A stretch of 64,000 nucleotides of DNA from assembly GCA_028277345.1 (NCBI GenBank), contig JANQGM010000005.1:62001-126000 (forward strand). The letters are read 5' to 3'. The translations under genes and the position numbers were made by a program. The first letter of the stretch is position 1. Each line of letters opens with the position of its first letter. Positions 17,783 through 25,672 of the stretch are shown here, in pieces. The notes under the pieces are model-generated. The model searched no databases, had not been told where the DNA came from, and saw only the letters and a program-made list of their open reading frames with translations. This stretch comes from Candidatus Bipolaricaulota bacterium (GTDB lineage Bacteria; Bipolaricaulota; Bipolaricaulia; UBA7950; UBA9294).

Positions 17783-18931
17783 GTGTCTGATGTTGGGAAG
17801 GTACAGGTCGCAACGACGCGCGAGGAGCTTGAGGCGATCTGGCGCTTCCGCTACGAAGTTTATATCGAAGAGTTGAAGCGAGATTACCCAAACGCCGATC
17901 ACGAGCGCAGATGGCTGCAGGATGAGGATGATGAACTCCCCAGCGCCGTCAACCTATACCTCGGCCCCCTGGATCAAATCCTGGGCGTTCAGCGAATTCT
18001 CATCTGGCCGCCGGGAGAGATTCCCGATGAGTACTACCAGCTCTTCTCTATGGATGTCTTCCCAGGTATCGAAGAAGTCGTCATCGCAGAAGCAGGTCGG
18101 CTGATGATCCGACCCTCCGCTCGGGGCACGCAGGTCTTCCCGCTTCTTGTGGACGCGATGCACGAGCAATGGATCGAACGAGATGCGAAACTCTGCTTCT
18201 TCTACTGCGTTCCCGGTCTCGTAAAGCACTACAAGAGAGCCATGAACGCTCGCCCGTACAACGGTCGCTTGATCCCGGCCGGATTCGGAGTCGGAATCCC
18301 GATGGTTGTCGTCGTTTCGGACCCGCCTTACGTGGCGCCGTGTGATGAGCCGGACGTTGAGGTTGCAACAGCGGAATCCGATGCTCCCGCGAAATCAGGG
18401 TTCGATGTCTCGCATTTTTCCCATGTTCTTGAGGGAGGCTCCGTTCCCGTCAAGCTCGATGAAGACGTCGTCTGGGAACAGTTCCAGCGTCAACTGCTTG
18501 AAGACGAGACAGCACGGCCCGCCTTCCTGTCCTCGCTGTCCGCTGAGACCGTCAAGACCCTAACCGGGTCAGGGTTCATCTTGAACCCATCTCCGGGCGA
18601 TGTGATCGCGAAAAGCGGAACAGAGGAACGAGAGATGTACGTTATCCTGGAAGGCGTGTTTGAGGTCGTCTCCCAGCAGAAGAGACTCGCAATTCTTGGA
18701 AAAGGCGACTTGTTCGGAGAGATTTCCTTCTTCAGCGAAACTGGCCAACGATGTGCCACCGTACGCGCCGTGACCGAAGGAGAGATCCTTGTGCTACGCC
18801 GCAATTTCCTGCAAAAGCTAACAAGCATTGATCCCGAAGCCGGATTTCAGATTCTCACCAATATCGGCACGGTCATGGCGGACCGAATTGTCAGCCTCAA
18901 TCGAACTCTGCTTGAAGCGCGGAACGCTTGA
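17783..18931 (+). CDS. N-acyl amino-acid synthase-like GNAT fused to a cyclic-nucleotide-binding domain
   Basis: 382 aa from GTG 17783 behind AGGAGG. Residues 1-190 resemble the GNAT subfamily of long-chain N-acyl amino-acid synthases (FeeM) and autoinducer synthases: WRFRYEVYIEELKRDYPNADHE, then VVIAEAGRLMIRPSARGTQVF. Residues about 250-375 are a cNMP/CAP-type effector barrel with GDLFGEISFFSETGQRCATVRA. The canonical phosphate-cassette Arg is in the QRCATVRA part. An acyltransferase gated by cAMP, cGMP or a similar ligand is the simplest reading. No HTH is present, so it is not a transcription factor. Product unknown: acylated amino acid, signal or lipid. Confidence 0.82.
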   Translation: MSDVGKVQVATTREELEAIWRFRYEVYIEELKRDYPNADHERRWLQDEDDELPSAVNLYLGPLDQILGVQRILIWPPGEIPDEYYQLFSMDVFPGIEEVVIAEAGRLMIRPSARGTQVFPLLVDAMHEQWIERDAKLCFFYCVPGLVKHYKRAMNARPYNGRLIPAGFGVGIPMVVVVSDPPYVAPCDEPDVEVATAESDAPAKSGFDVSHFSHVLEGGSVPVKLDEDVVWEQFQRQLLEDETARPAFLSSLSAETVKTLTGSGFILNPSPGDVIAKSGTEEREMYVILEGVFEVVSQQKRLAILGKGDLFGEISFFSETGQRCATVRAVTEGEILVLRRNFLQKLTSIDPEAGFQILTNIGTVMADRIVSLNRTLLEARNA

Positions 18932-19032
18932 TGTAAGACCGGATGGGATAGGTGTTCAATCGTTGAATCTCGACAAAATCAGGCGAGCCTCGAAGCTTGG
19001 GCGTGCCTGGACGGAGTTCTTAAGGAGAACGG

Positions 19033-19473
19033 ATGATTTCTGTACTGAATGAGGGTGACCGAAAAGCGTTGCTGGCGCGGCTGAGCCACCTCTCGCCAGA
19101 CCACACGCCGCGTTGGGGAACGCTGTCCGCAGGAAAGATGCTGTGCCATCTCGGGGATCAAGTCGCTGTCGCGCTGGGCGACACCCCGGCGACGAGCATC
19201 GGCAGTCCACTCACCCGACAGCTTTCGAAATTCGCCGTCATTCGCATGCGGATTCCTATTCCCAAAGGAAGGATCATGACGGCTCCCGAAATGCTCGTCA
19301 CAGAACCATCCGCTTGGCATGATGATATCGATCGGCTCCGCACACTGCTTTCGCGACTCGGTCAAACCGCGTCCGTCTCCCCGCATCCTGCCTTTGGGCG
19401 GTTGACTCATCACCAGTGGGGCGTTGTGACGGCGATGCACATCGATCACCATTTGCGCCAGTTCGGCGTCTAG
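19033..19473 (+). CDS. DUF1569 / DinB-like four-helix protein
   Basis: 146 aa behind AAGGAGAAC. The family C-terminus is clear: HPAFGRLTHHQWGVVTAMHIDHHLRQFGV, with the histidine cluster that binds a metal in DinB/YfiT-fold proteins; an N-terminal His in LCHLGDQ is the probable third ligand. Members are putative metal-dependent thiol-transferases or hydrolases of unknown substrate. Single gene, convergent with the DUF454-katA-perR unit. Confidence 0.82.
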   Translation: MISVLNEGDRKALLARLSHLSPDHTPRWGTLSAGKMLCHLGDQVAVALGDTPATSIGSPLTRQLSKFAVIRMRIPIPKGRIMTAPEMLVTEPSAWHDDIDRLRTLLSRLGQTASVSPHPAFGRLTHHQWGVVTAMHIDHHLRQFGV

Positions 19474-19498
19474 CGAGAGCGGCTAGGTACTCGTTTGC

Positions 19499-19978
19499 TC
19501 ACGGAGCAGATCGAAGATGTAAGCTTCTTTTCCGCTGGCCCGCAGTGCCCCTCTCCCTTGGAAGCAACAGGATGTGAACCGTCACCGCGATTCCGACCCC
19601 TCCGAGAAGGCCTCTCGTCCACCACGAGCCAACGGCGAGGGTTGCCGTTGCTGCGAGAATCGTCCACAGGAATCCAAGTGTCACGGCCTTATGCCGGCCG
19701 GTCATACAGCGCCCCTCGTCATAGCAGTGGAGATAGTCGCCGACCAAGCGATTGCTGAGAAGTCCTCTGTACAAGCGGTCGGAGCTTCGGGCATAGAGAT
19801 AGGCGGCCAGCAGCAGGAATGGCGTGGTCGGAAACAGCGGCACGAAAACGCCGAGCATCCCGAGGCCCATCGAAGCCGTTCCGACGGCGATCAATAGAAC
19901 TCGCTTCGATCGTATCATCGGAATTCGAGCCGGTCGGCATCGAGGGCGGTCATCTTCCGATGGCCGCCCTGTCGCCAT
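19499..19978 (-). CDS. DUF454 (YbaN-like) inner-membrane protein, second copy
   Basis: 159 aa from ATG 19978, which abuts the katA stop (TAGATG); an internal Met at 19918 gives a 139-aa form more like the family. Same signature as the copy at 9023: LGVFVPLFPTTPFLLLAAYLYARSSDRLY and LSNRLVGDYLHCYDEGRCM, with three hydrophobic helices. Function unknown. It is the third gene of the perR-katA transcript, so it should be peroxide-induced. Confidence 0.87.
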   Translation of the reverse strand: MATGRPSEDDRPRCRPARIPMIRSKRVLLIAVGTASMGLGMLGVFVPLFPTTPFLLLAAYLYARSSDRLYRGLLSNRLVGDYLHCYDEGRCMTGRHKAVTLGFLWTILAATATLAVGSWWTRGLLGGVGIAVTVHILLLPRERGTAGQRKRSLHLRSAP

Positions 19979-21433
19979 CTAGCTCAACCCGAGGCCCACG
20001 GCGATGCCGTCACCGTAGTCAGCGTCAGCACGCCGGAAATGCTCGACCATCTTCTCCTGAAGCTCCCGTGATACGTTCTTGAGGGAGCCCACGATGTTGT
20101 CGATCAGCCGCCCCTTCTCGTCTGCCGGAAGGAGACGGAAGAGGTCGCCCGGTTGGACGTAGTCGTCGTCCACACCGCGCTGTTGCTCGTAGCGCGCGGC
20201 GTCCCCCGAGATCTTGAGCGGCGGCTCCTTGAATGCGGGATCGGCCGCCGGGCCTCCGAACGAGTTCGGCTCGTAATTTGGCGAGGCGCCGCCGTTGTCA
20301 TCGAACCGCATGGCTCCATCACGTTGGTAGTTGTGTGCCGTTGTTCCGTGCGGTGCGTTCACCGGCAGGCGTTCGAAGTTGACGCCGAGACGGTACCGCT
20401 GCGCGTCCGCGTAGGCGAACAAGCGCGACTGCAGCATCTTGCACGGCGAGAATGAAATCCCCGGCGGAACGTTGGCCGGAGAGAAAGCAGCCTGTTCGAC
20501 ATCAGCGAAATAGTTCGCCGGATTGCGATTCAACTCGAGCACGCCAACCTCGATCAATGGGTAGTCGGCGTGAGGCCAGACCTTGGTCAGATCGAACGGA
20601 TTCCATCGGTAGCTCTCCGCGTCGAGCTCCGGCATCACCTGAACGTAGAGCGTCCACTTCGGGAACTCGCCGTTCTCAATCAGCTCAAACAGCTGCCGGG
20701 TGTGGTAATCGGGATCAGAACCCGCCAATCGATCGGCCTCGGCCTGCAGCATGTTCCGAATCCCCTGCTGAGTCTTGAAATGGAACTTGACCCAAAAGCG
20801 CTCGTTCGCTGCGTTGATGAAACTGTAGGTGTGGCTTCCGTAGCCGTTCATGTACGGAATCCCTGTCGGAATGCCGCGATCCGAAAACAGGATCGTCACC
20901 TGGTGAAGCGCCTCGGGAACCTGGGACCAGAAATCCCATTGCGGCGTGTCATCCTTGTAGTTGGTCCGGGGATCACGTTTCTGCGTATGAATGAAGTCGG
21001 GGAACTTGATCGCGTCGCGGATGAAGAAGGTCGGGGTATTGTTGCCGACCATGTCCCAATTTCCCTCTTTTGTATAGAACTTGAGCGCGAAGCCACGGAC
21101 GTCGCGCACCGTGTCCGCGGACCCCTTCTCCCCAGCCACTGTCGAGAACCGTCCAAGTACATCCGTTCGCTTGCCGATCTCGGAGAAGACCTTCGCCTTG
21201 GTGTACTGCGTGATGTCATGGGTCACCGTGAAGGTTCCGAAGGCGCCGGCCGCCTTGGCGTGCACGACACGCTCGGGGATTCGCTCTCGATTGAAGTGCG
21301 CCAATTTTTCCAGCAAATGATGATCCTGCAGAAGCGTCGGACCGCGCTCCCCCGCCGTCAGCGAGGTCTGGTTGTCGTCAACGGGAATGCCCGCCGCCGT
21401 TGTCAGCCGCTTTTCATTGCTCTTGGTTTTCAT
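19979..21433 (-). CDS. katA: Monofunctional heme catalase
   Basis: 484 aa, small-subunit clade 3 type, from ATG 21433 with AGGAGGGG upstream; the longer frame from 21502 lies within perR. Catalytic His58 in [16 protein letters not shown], Asn131 in [10 protein letters not shown], and the heme-ligand tyrosine in [14 protein letters not shown] are all present, as is the NADPH-type core. It degrades H2O2 to water and oxygen in the cytosol. Its start overlaps the perR stop by 20 bp, and DUF454 follows without a gap. Confidence 0.97.
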   Translation of the reverse strand: MKTKSNEKRLTTAAGIPVDDNQTSLTAGERGPTLLQDHHLLEKLAHFNRERIPERVVHAKAAGAFGTFTVTHDITQYTKAKVFSEIGKRTDVLGRFSTVAGEKGSADTVRDVRGFALKFYTKEGNWDMVGNNTPTFFIRDAIKFPDFIHTQKRDPRTNYKDDTPQWDFWSQVPEALHQVTILFSDRGIPTGIPYMNGYGSHTYSFINAANERFWVKFHFKTQQGIRNMLQAEADRLAGSDPDYHTRQLFELIENGEFPKWTLYVQVMPELDAESYRWNPFDLTKVWPHADYPLIEVGVLELNRNPANYFADVEQAAFSPANVPPGISFSPCKMLQSRLFAYADAQRYRLGVNFERLPVNAPHGTTAHNYQRDGAMRFDDNGGASPNYEPNSFGGPAADPAFKEPPLKISGDAARYEQQRGVDDDYVQPGDLFRLLPADEKGRLIDNIVGSLKNVSRELQEKMVEHFRRADADYGDGIAVGLGLS

Positions 21434-21881
21434 AGGTATGCCCCTCCTGTCTCTCGCAGGCTCGGCAGACGCCGTACACCTGGAGTTGTCGCGATGCGGC
21501 AATCCCCAACTTCAGCGCTGCTTCGGGAAGCGACATCCTGTCGACGGCTTCGCTGGTGAAGTCGCTAATCCTCCCACACATCGTGCAGATGAAGTGGTGA
21601 TGCGCCAGTTGATTTCCGTCAAACCGTGTCCTTCCTCCCGTTCCTTGTACCCGATCGATCAGATCGTGCAGTTCCAGAAACGAAAGGGTGCGATACACCG
21701 TATCGAATGAGATCGTCGGCATCCGCTCGCGAACGATTCGCAGTACCGACTGTGCATCAGGATGGCGGGATGACTCCACAACCGCCCTCAGGACTTCGCG
21801 GCGTTGGTGGGTCACGCGAGCCCCAGCCAGGCGGCATGCATGCTCCAGATCCTTCAACCTCGCTTCGATATCGGCGCTCAA
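21414..21881 (-). CDS. perR: Peroxide-sensing Fur-family repressor PerR
   Basis: 155 aa. Winged helix 1-85, dimerisation domain 86-150. All five regulatory-metal ligands of Bacillus PerR align: His40 (HPDA), Asp88 (RFDG), His94, His96 (HHHFIC) and Asp107 (SDF). The Asp in place of the Fur Glu argues for peroxide sensing. Structural zinc ligands are Cys99, Cys102, Cys139 and Cys142. It should repress its own operon with katA until iron-catalysed histidine oxidation. A Per-box-like site overlaps its promoter. Confidence 0.93.
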   Translation of the reverse strand: MSADIEARLKDLEHACRLAGARVTHQRREVLRAVVESSRHPDAQSVLRIVRERMPTISFDTVYRTLSFLELHDLIDRVQGTGGRTRFDGNQLAHHHFICTMCGRISDFTSEAVDRMSLPEAALKLGIAASRQLQVYGVCRACERQEGHTYENQEQ

Positions 21882-21914
21882 TCGAACCTCCTATCGGAGA
21901 GTTTTTCTCTTTTA

Positions 21915-21929
21915 GGAATAATTATACAA
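21915..21929 (-). promoter_or_regulatory. Per-box-like operator overlapping the perR promoter
   Basis: TAGGAAT-A-ATTATAC matches 10 of 14 arm positions of the Per box TTATAATNATTATAA. On the minus strand it contains a TATAAT -10 (21923-21928), with TTGTTT 17 bp upstream (21946-21951). Binding here would block the perR-katA-DUF454 promoter. The local AT-richness stands out from the surroundings. Confidence 0.6.
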
Positions 21930-22079
21930 TTAATGATGTGCCGAAACAAACGAAGCGGCAACCAGCAACAGACGTGGTCCGCGCGGGCTGGCAGACGCTA
22001 AGCACGAGAGTACTTCCCGATCGGAGATCTGAACTCCGATTGAAGGAGTGACTTCTTGCATCAAAGGGGGCAGATCGCG

Positions 22080-22101
22080 TATATATCGACGCCGATATAT
22101 A
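22080..22101. promoter_or_regulatory. PadR-type operator 1, upstream of the MFS operon
   Basis: TATATATCG-ACGC-CGATATATA: perfect 9-bp arms around a 4-bp centre. The core TATATCGACGCCGATATA (22082-22099) differs at one base from the site at 25586-25603. The -10-like TATATA at 22080 with TTGCAT at 22056 (18-bp spacing) lies inside the operator, so binding would occlude RNA polymerase. It is 38 bp before the exporter start. Palindromes of this kind are typical of PadR regulators, one of which is encoded in this operon. Confidence 0.8.
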
Positions 22102-22138
22102 TGCAAGCTGCGTGACTGATTTCACGCCGGGAGGCACC

Positions 22139-23512
22139 ATGAGACAACGCCGAATTCTGCTGGCATTGGCGGGGACGAACTTCCTTAGCGCCATGGGCAT
22201 CACGATTGTGGTGCCTCTGATTGCGAATCTTGAGCAGATTTTTGGCGTCTCATCCGCATACGGAATCTGGATCATCACGCTGTTCATGCTGAGCTATGCG
22301 ATGGGCATGGCGCTCATCGGGCGATTGAGCGATGCCATCGGCCGACGGCGCGTCTACATCGCATCCATGGGTGTGTTCGCTCTTGGGTTGTTGGTCAGTG
22401 CGATCGGGCTGAGTTTCGGGTGGGTGCTCCTCGGGCGCTTTCTGCAGGGGCTTGGCGCCAGCGGGTCGCTGCCCATTGCCCAGACCATCGCTTATGAACA
22501 CTTCGGCAAACGCAAGGGCCTGGCCATGGGCGCGATCAGCGCAGCATTTGGCATTGGCGTGGTCGCCGCCATCAACCTGGGAGGCGGCGTTTACCAAGCC
22601 TTCGATTGGCGCGCCGTCTTCTATGTAACCTTCGCGCTTTCCCTGTTCGGATGGGGATTGACATTCATCATTCCTGAGACACTGAAGCAGCGGAAACCAC
22701 TCCAATTCGATGTCGGCGGTATCCTCACGTTCGGCATCGCCGTTGCCGCGTTCATGATGTTGTTCCGCGGGCTCTCCGAATCTTCGTTCGCGAATGCCGC
22801 AGTTTGGCCCTATGCCGCACTTTTTGCGGCCATGGTGGGCGCCTTTCTCATGTTCGAGCGACGTGCTGAAGAACCCGCTATCGATCTCAGTCTGTTCAGG
22901 ATGCCTGCCTTTGTCGCTGTCATTGGGGTCGCTCTAGCCGGCGGAATCGGCATGTTCGTCTTCCAAACCTTTCTACCAAGCTTCGCGCAAATCTCACTGG
23001 GCTACACGGTGGCGCAGGCCTCCTACTCCATCAACGTGATGGCGGCCACGATGATCGTGGCCGCCGGCACCACGGGCGCGCTTAGCGATCGTTTCGGACC
23101 CGAAAAAGCGCTCGCGTTCAGCTTGTTCATGATCACACTCGGCTTTCTTCTGATCACGACGATTCCTCACCCGGCCTGGGCGTACTACATTGGAAGTGGC
23201 GTCGCTGGAGCCGGCCTTGGGAGCTTGATGACGCCGATCAACGTGATCGGCATGCGAGAAGGCGGCCGAGGCCGCGAAGGCGTTACCTCTGGCATTGTCA
23301 GTCTTTCGCGCACGCTCGGAGGGATCATCGGCCCCACGATCGCCGGGTTCGTCCTCTCGCAAACCGATTTCTCTTCACTCTTCGCGCTCAGCAATCTCAT
23401 TCGCGCGTACAGTCGCATTTATCGCTTCGGAATGTGGGTCGGTGTATTCGGACTCGCGTTTGCACTCATTCTACTGGGACGTTCTCTCCGAAAGGCGGAT
23501 AGTCACGCATGA
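22139..23512 (+). CDS. MFS drug/H+ antiporter, DHA2 (EmrB/QacA)-like
   Basis: 457 aa from ATG 22139 behind GGGAGG (22112 is an alternative). About twelve to fourteen hydrophobic helices; the loop 2-3 motif A is GRLSDAIGRRRVY and motif C-like glycine-rich helix GRFLQGLGASGSLP is present. Such proteins export hydrophobic drugs or metabolites across the inner membrane. It heads an operon with a LolA-like protein and a PadR repressor behind a palindromic operator, the usual design of a substrate-inducible efflux system. Substrate unknown. Confidence 0.9.
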   Translation: MRQRRILLALAGTNFLSAMGITIVVPLIANLEQIFGVSSAYGIWIITLFMLSYAMGMALIGRLSDAIGRRRVYIASMGVFALGLLVSAIGLSFGWVLLGRFLQGLGASGSLPIAQTIAYEHFGKRKGLAMGAISAAFGIGVVAAINLGGGVYQAFDWRAVFYVTFALSLFGWGLTFIIPETLKQRKPLQFDVGGILTFGIAVAAFMMLFRGLSESSFANAAVWPYAALFAAMVGAFLMFERRAEEPAIDLSLFRMPAFVAVIGVALAGGIGMFVFQTFLPSFAQISLGYTVAQASYSINVMAATMIVAAGTTGALSDRFGPEKALAFSLFMITLGFLLITTIPHPAWAYYIGSGVAGAGLGSLMTPINVIGMREGGRGREGVTSGIVSLSRTLGGIIGPTIAGFVLSQTDFSSLFALSNLIRAYSRIYRFGMWVGVFGLAFALILLGRSLRKADSHA

Positions 23513-24168
23513 TGCAAAGCACTCGGTACAGCTTAGCCGTGGCCATACTCGTTACGATACTGGCCGCGATGGTTTGGGGGCAGTCGTCCGACATCCTGGA
23601 CGCTGTTTGCACAACGTCGCAAGGCATCACCGCCTACTCAGCGACGATTCGCATGACGCAGTATCAATCAGGAGATATCTCTGAGATCGAGTTCGCATTT
23701 GACTTCGTGCCTCCCGATCGAATGCGCATCGTCTATACAGCGCCCGCCACCGTTGAAGGACAAACGATGATCTTGAACGCCGACAAGTTCTACACCTACA
23801 TCGCCAGCCTCCGCCGGAGCGTATGGCAGGATGTCGGCGAGGGCGGCAGCAATCAGGGCGAGGAAATGGGATTCCTGTACGACTTCGTCACACGCTCCGC
23901 CATGACAGCGCTTGAGGAGGCGGACATTCAGGACGCGGAGCGCCCTGAGTCGTTCGTGCTCGAGAACACGGGGGAGACACTTGATGTTGACGCCTTTGCG
24001 TTGGTGATGGATGATGAACGGGAGGTTATCCTCGTAAATGCATTCGATGCCGCGCCGGTTTCGATTTCGATCTACAGCGGCGACGAGCTTAAGATGGAGA
24101 TCCTCGTACTTGAGTATCATACCAACGGAGCTTTCGATGAAGCGTGGTTCGCCATTCCGGAGAAGTAG
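23509..24168 (+). CDS. Exported LolA-like outer-membrane lipoprotein-sorting protein
   Basis: 219 aa, ATGA overlap with the MFS gene. Signal peptide 1-24 ending VWGQSS, no lipobox Cys. The mature part has the LolA/LolB-like half-barrel opening: ITAYSATIRMTQYQSGD, FVPPDRMRIVYTAPATVEGQTMILNADKFYTYI. LolA-type proteins carry hydrophobic cargo through the periplasm. Its coupling to an exporter suggests it receives or moves the exported lipid-like substrate, or senses envelope damage; that is inference. Confidence 0.78.
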   Translation: MMQSTRYSLAVAILVTILAAMVWGQSSDILDAVCTTSQGITAYSATIRMTQYQSGDISEIEFAFDFVPPDRMRIVYTAPATVEGQTMILNADKFYTYIASLRRSVWQDVGEGGSNQGEEMGFLYDFVTRSAMTALEEADIQDAERPESFVLENTGETLDVDAFALVMDDEREVILVNAFDAAPVSISIYSGDELKMEILVLEYHTNGAFDEAWFAIPEK

Positions 24169-24177
24169 GAGGCCGTC

Positions 24178-24750
24178 ATACAGGAGATACGCCGAGGACA
24201 CCTGAAGTTCTACATCCTCCGGCTCCTCATTGAGCAGCGCCGTACCGGCTACGGACTCATGAAGGCCATCGAAACCGAAACGGGGTTCTGGAAGCCGTCC
24301 GCCGGATCGCTGTATCCCCTGCTTTCCGCGATGCATGAAGCGGGGCTGATCCGTGAAGTCGATGAGCCGGACGGGACATCCCGTTGGGAGGTCACGGCCG
24401 AAGGGAGCGACACGTATACACAGGCCGAAGAAACCAAGCGTGAATTGCTGGACAACATGCGCCGATCGCTTGTCGTGTTCGCCAAGGTCTTCGATGCGCA
24501 GCCCCTCGAATCCCTGGCTGAGCTGTTGACGTCGTGGCAAGACACCCGCTCCGATTTTCACGTGCTGGGAACGCTTCTTGCGGAACTCCAGGATGTGCTG
24601 TGGGATCTTCCTCCGCTGCCCAGCGATCTGGAGGCACAAGCCCAAGCGATCCTGCGTGACGCCATCGCTGGGTTCGAACGGATTCGTTCAGCGGCCGATC
24701 CTGAGGCTGCCACCCAGAGCGAACAAGCACCATCCATCGCCGAGCACTGA
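24178..24750 (+). CDS. PadR-family transcriptional repressor with apparent ATA start
   Basis: 190 aa when begun at 24178. The family N-terminus IQEIRRGHLKFYILRLLIE is encoded in full but holds no ATG, GTG or TTG before Met28 (ATG 24259). An ATA codon lies exactly where the start should be, with TAGGAGG 5 bases upstream, so initiation at AUA is likely, or an ATG has mutated to ATA. Starting at 24259 would delete the first recognition helix. Winged helix: GYGLMKAIETETGFWKPSAGSLYPLLSAMHEAGLI. C-terminal helices (about 85-165) should form the dimer. It is the last gene of the MFS-LolA operon and the likely binder of both 18-bp operators. Confidence 0.85.
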   Translation: MQEIRRGHLKFYILRLLIEQRRTGYGLMKAIETETGFWKPSAGSLYPLLSAMHEAGLIREVDEPDGTSRWEVTAEGSDTYTQAEETKRELLDNMRRSLVVFAKVFDAQPLESLAELLTSWQDTRSDFHVLGTLLAELQDVLWDLPPLPSDLEAQAQAILRDAIAGFERIRSAADPEAATQSEQAPSIAEH

Positions 24751-24792
24751 GGCCGGGAGCTCGACGCCAAGTCAAGCTCCCAGCGGAATCGT

Positions 24793-25455
24793 TCACCCGG
24801 ATTCGTACGGATACTCCATCCGGGTGCCGAAGCCTTCCTTGCTCGCGCAGTTGTCCCAAACCTCCTCAATCGAGAACACATAGGCCGGGTAGGTGAGCCA
24901 GCGGCTGGTGTCCGGCCGGTGGTACACATCATGCTGTGCATTGATAAACTGCTGATACAGTTCCCGCTCGCCGGATGCCGCTTCATCGTAGATCTCAACC
25001 GTACCGCGAAGTTCGTAGGAGATCATCGGCGGCTGATAGTAGATCAGGGTCGCCTCGGGATTTGCCAGGTAGTTGTTCCAACTGTGCTTCTTGGCCATTT
25101 CCAAGCTCCCCAACCGAGTGAAGTCGATCCGCTTCTGCGCTTCCGGGCTATAAAGCTGGTCGACCAACACGGACAGGCCGCGCGTGCTGTAGGCCTGGTC
25201 ATCCCCATCGTAGCTTTGGATGTGTTGGAGATAGACCTCCAGAGTCTCTTCCAGATACTCGGGCTTGGGCAGGAACCCCACGCCCTTGATGCTGCCGTTG
25301 AGTCCGTCAGGGCCGTTGGAAATAAACGCGGGATTGTGGGAACAGAAGCTGAGGAAGACCTTCTCCCTGGCCATGTCCTCTCCCATTTGGAGCTTGGTTA
25401 CCGTTTGCGCCCTCGCGCGGAATGCCCAGTTGAAGAATGCCTCAGCTGACTTCAT
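24793..25455 (-). CDS. Uncharacterised cytosolic protein, possibly PNPOx-like split barrel
   Basis: 220 aa, AGGGAG before the start. No signal peptide or membrane helix. NPEATLIYYQPPMISYELRGTVEIYDE resembles the strand pattern of pyridoxamine-phosphate-oxidase-like flavoproteins, and the C-terminus is rich in aromatic residues (HDVYHRPDTSRW, YVFSIEEVW), but no motif is decisive. It is divergent from 25673, and operator 2 lies between the two, so it is probably a member of the PadR regulon. Confidence 0.6.
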   Translation of the reverse strand: MKSAEAFFNWAFRARAQTVTKLQMGEDMAREKVFLSFCSHNPAFISNGPDGLNGSIKGVGFLPKPEYLEETLEVYLQHIQSYDGDDQAYSTRGLSVLVDQLYSPEAQKRIDFTRLGSLEMAKKHSWNNYLANPEATLIYYQPPMISYELRGTVEIYDEAASGERELYQQFINAQHDVYHRPDTSRWLTYPAYVFSIEEVWDNCASKEGFGTRMEYPYESG

Positions 25456-25585
25456 ATCGAACTCCCTATATGTGAGATTTAGCAGCGATACTAGTCGCTC
25501 CTCACAAGCGCGTCAATAGCCGCGAGCGGCTGAGAGAGATGTTTGACATTCATAGGATGCAGAGTGTATCGTGTGTTCAGACGAA

Positions 25586-25603
25586 TATATCGGCGCCGAT
25601 ATA
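25586..25603. promoter_or_regulatory. PadR-type operator 2, between divergent genes
   Basis: TATATCGGCGCCGATATA, a perfect 18-bp palindrome identical to operator 1 except at one position. A rightward promoter is visible just upstream: TTGACA at 25543-25548 and TATCGT at 25567-25572 (18-bp spacing), placing the operator at about +8 to +25 of the 25673 transcript. It also lies about 130 bp before the leftward gene 24793-25455. Confidence 0.8.
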
Positions 25604-25672
25604 CGCGGAGAGAACGAGCCGCTATCGGCGTCAAGCTGAGCCGGCTGGCTCATGTCTTGGAGGAGGATAGCG

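Noticed and set aside
20570-21559. Long plus-strand frame of 329 codons
   Set aside because: Antisense shadow of katA with no family similarity or ribosome site; codon bias of the catalase explains it.
23668-24645. Minus-strand frame of 325 codons
   Set aside because: Overlaps the LolA-like and PadR genes; no recognisable domain.
25518-25531. Inverted repeat AGCCGC-GA-GCGGCT
   Set aside because: Short GC-rich self-complementary sequence, expected by chance, and not shared with other promoters in the window.
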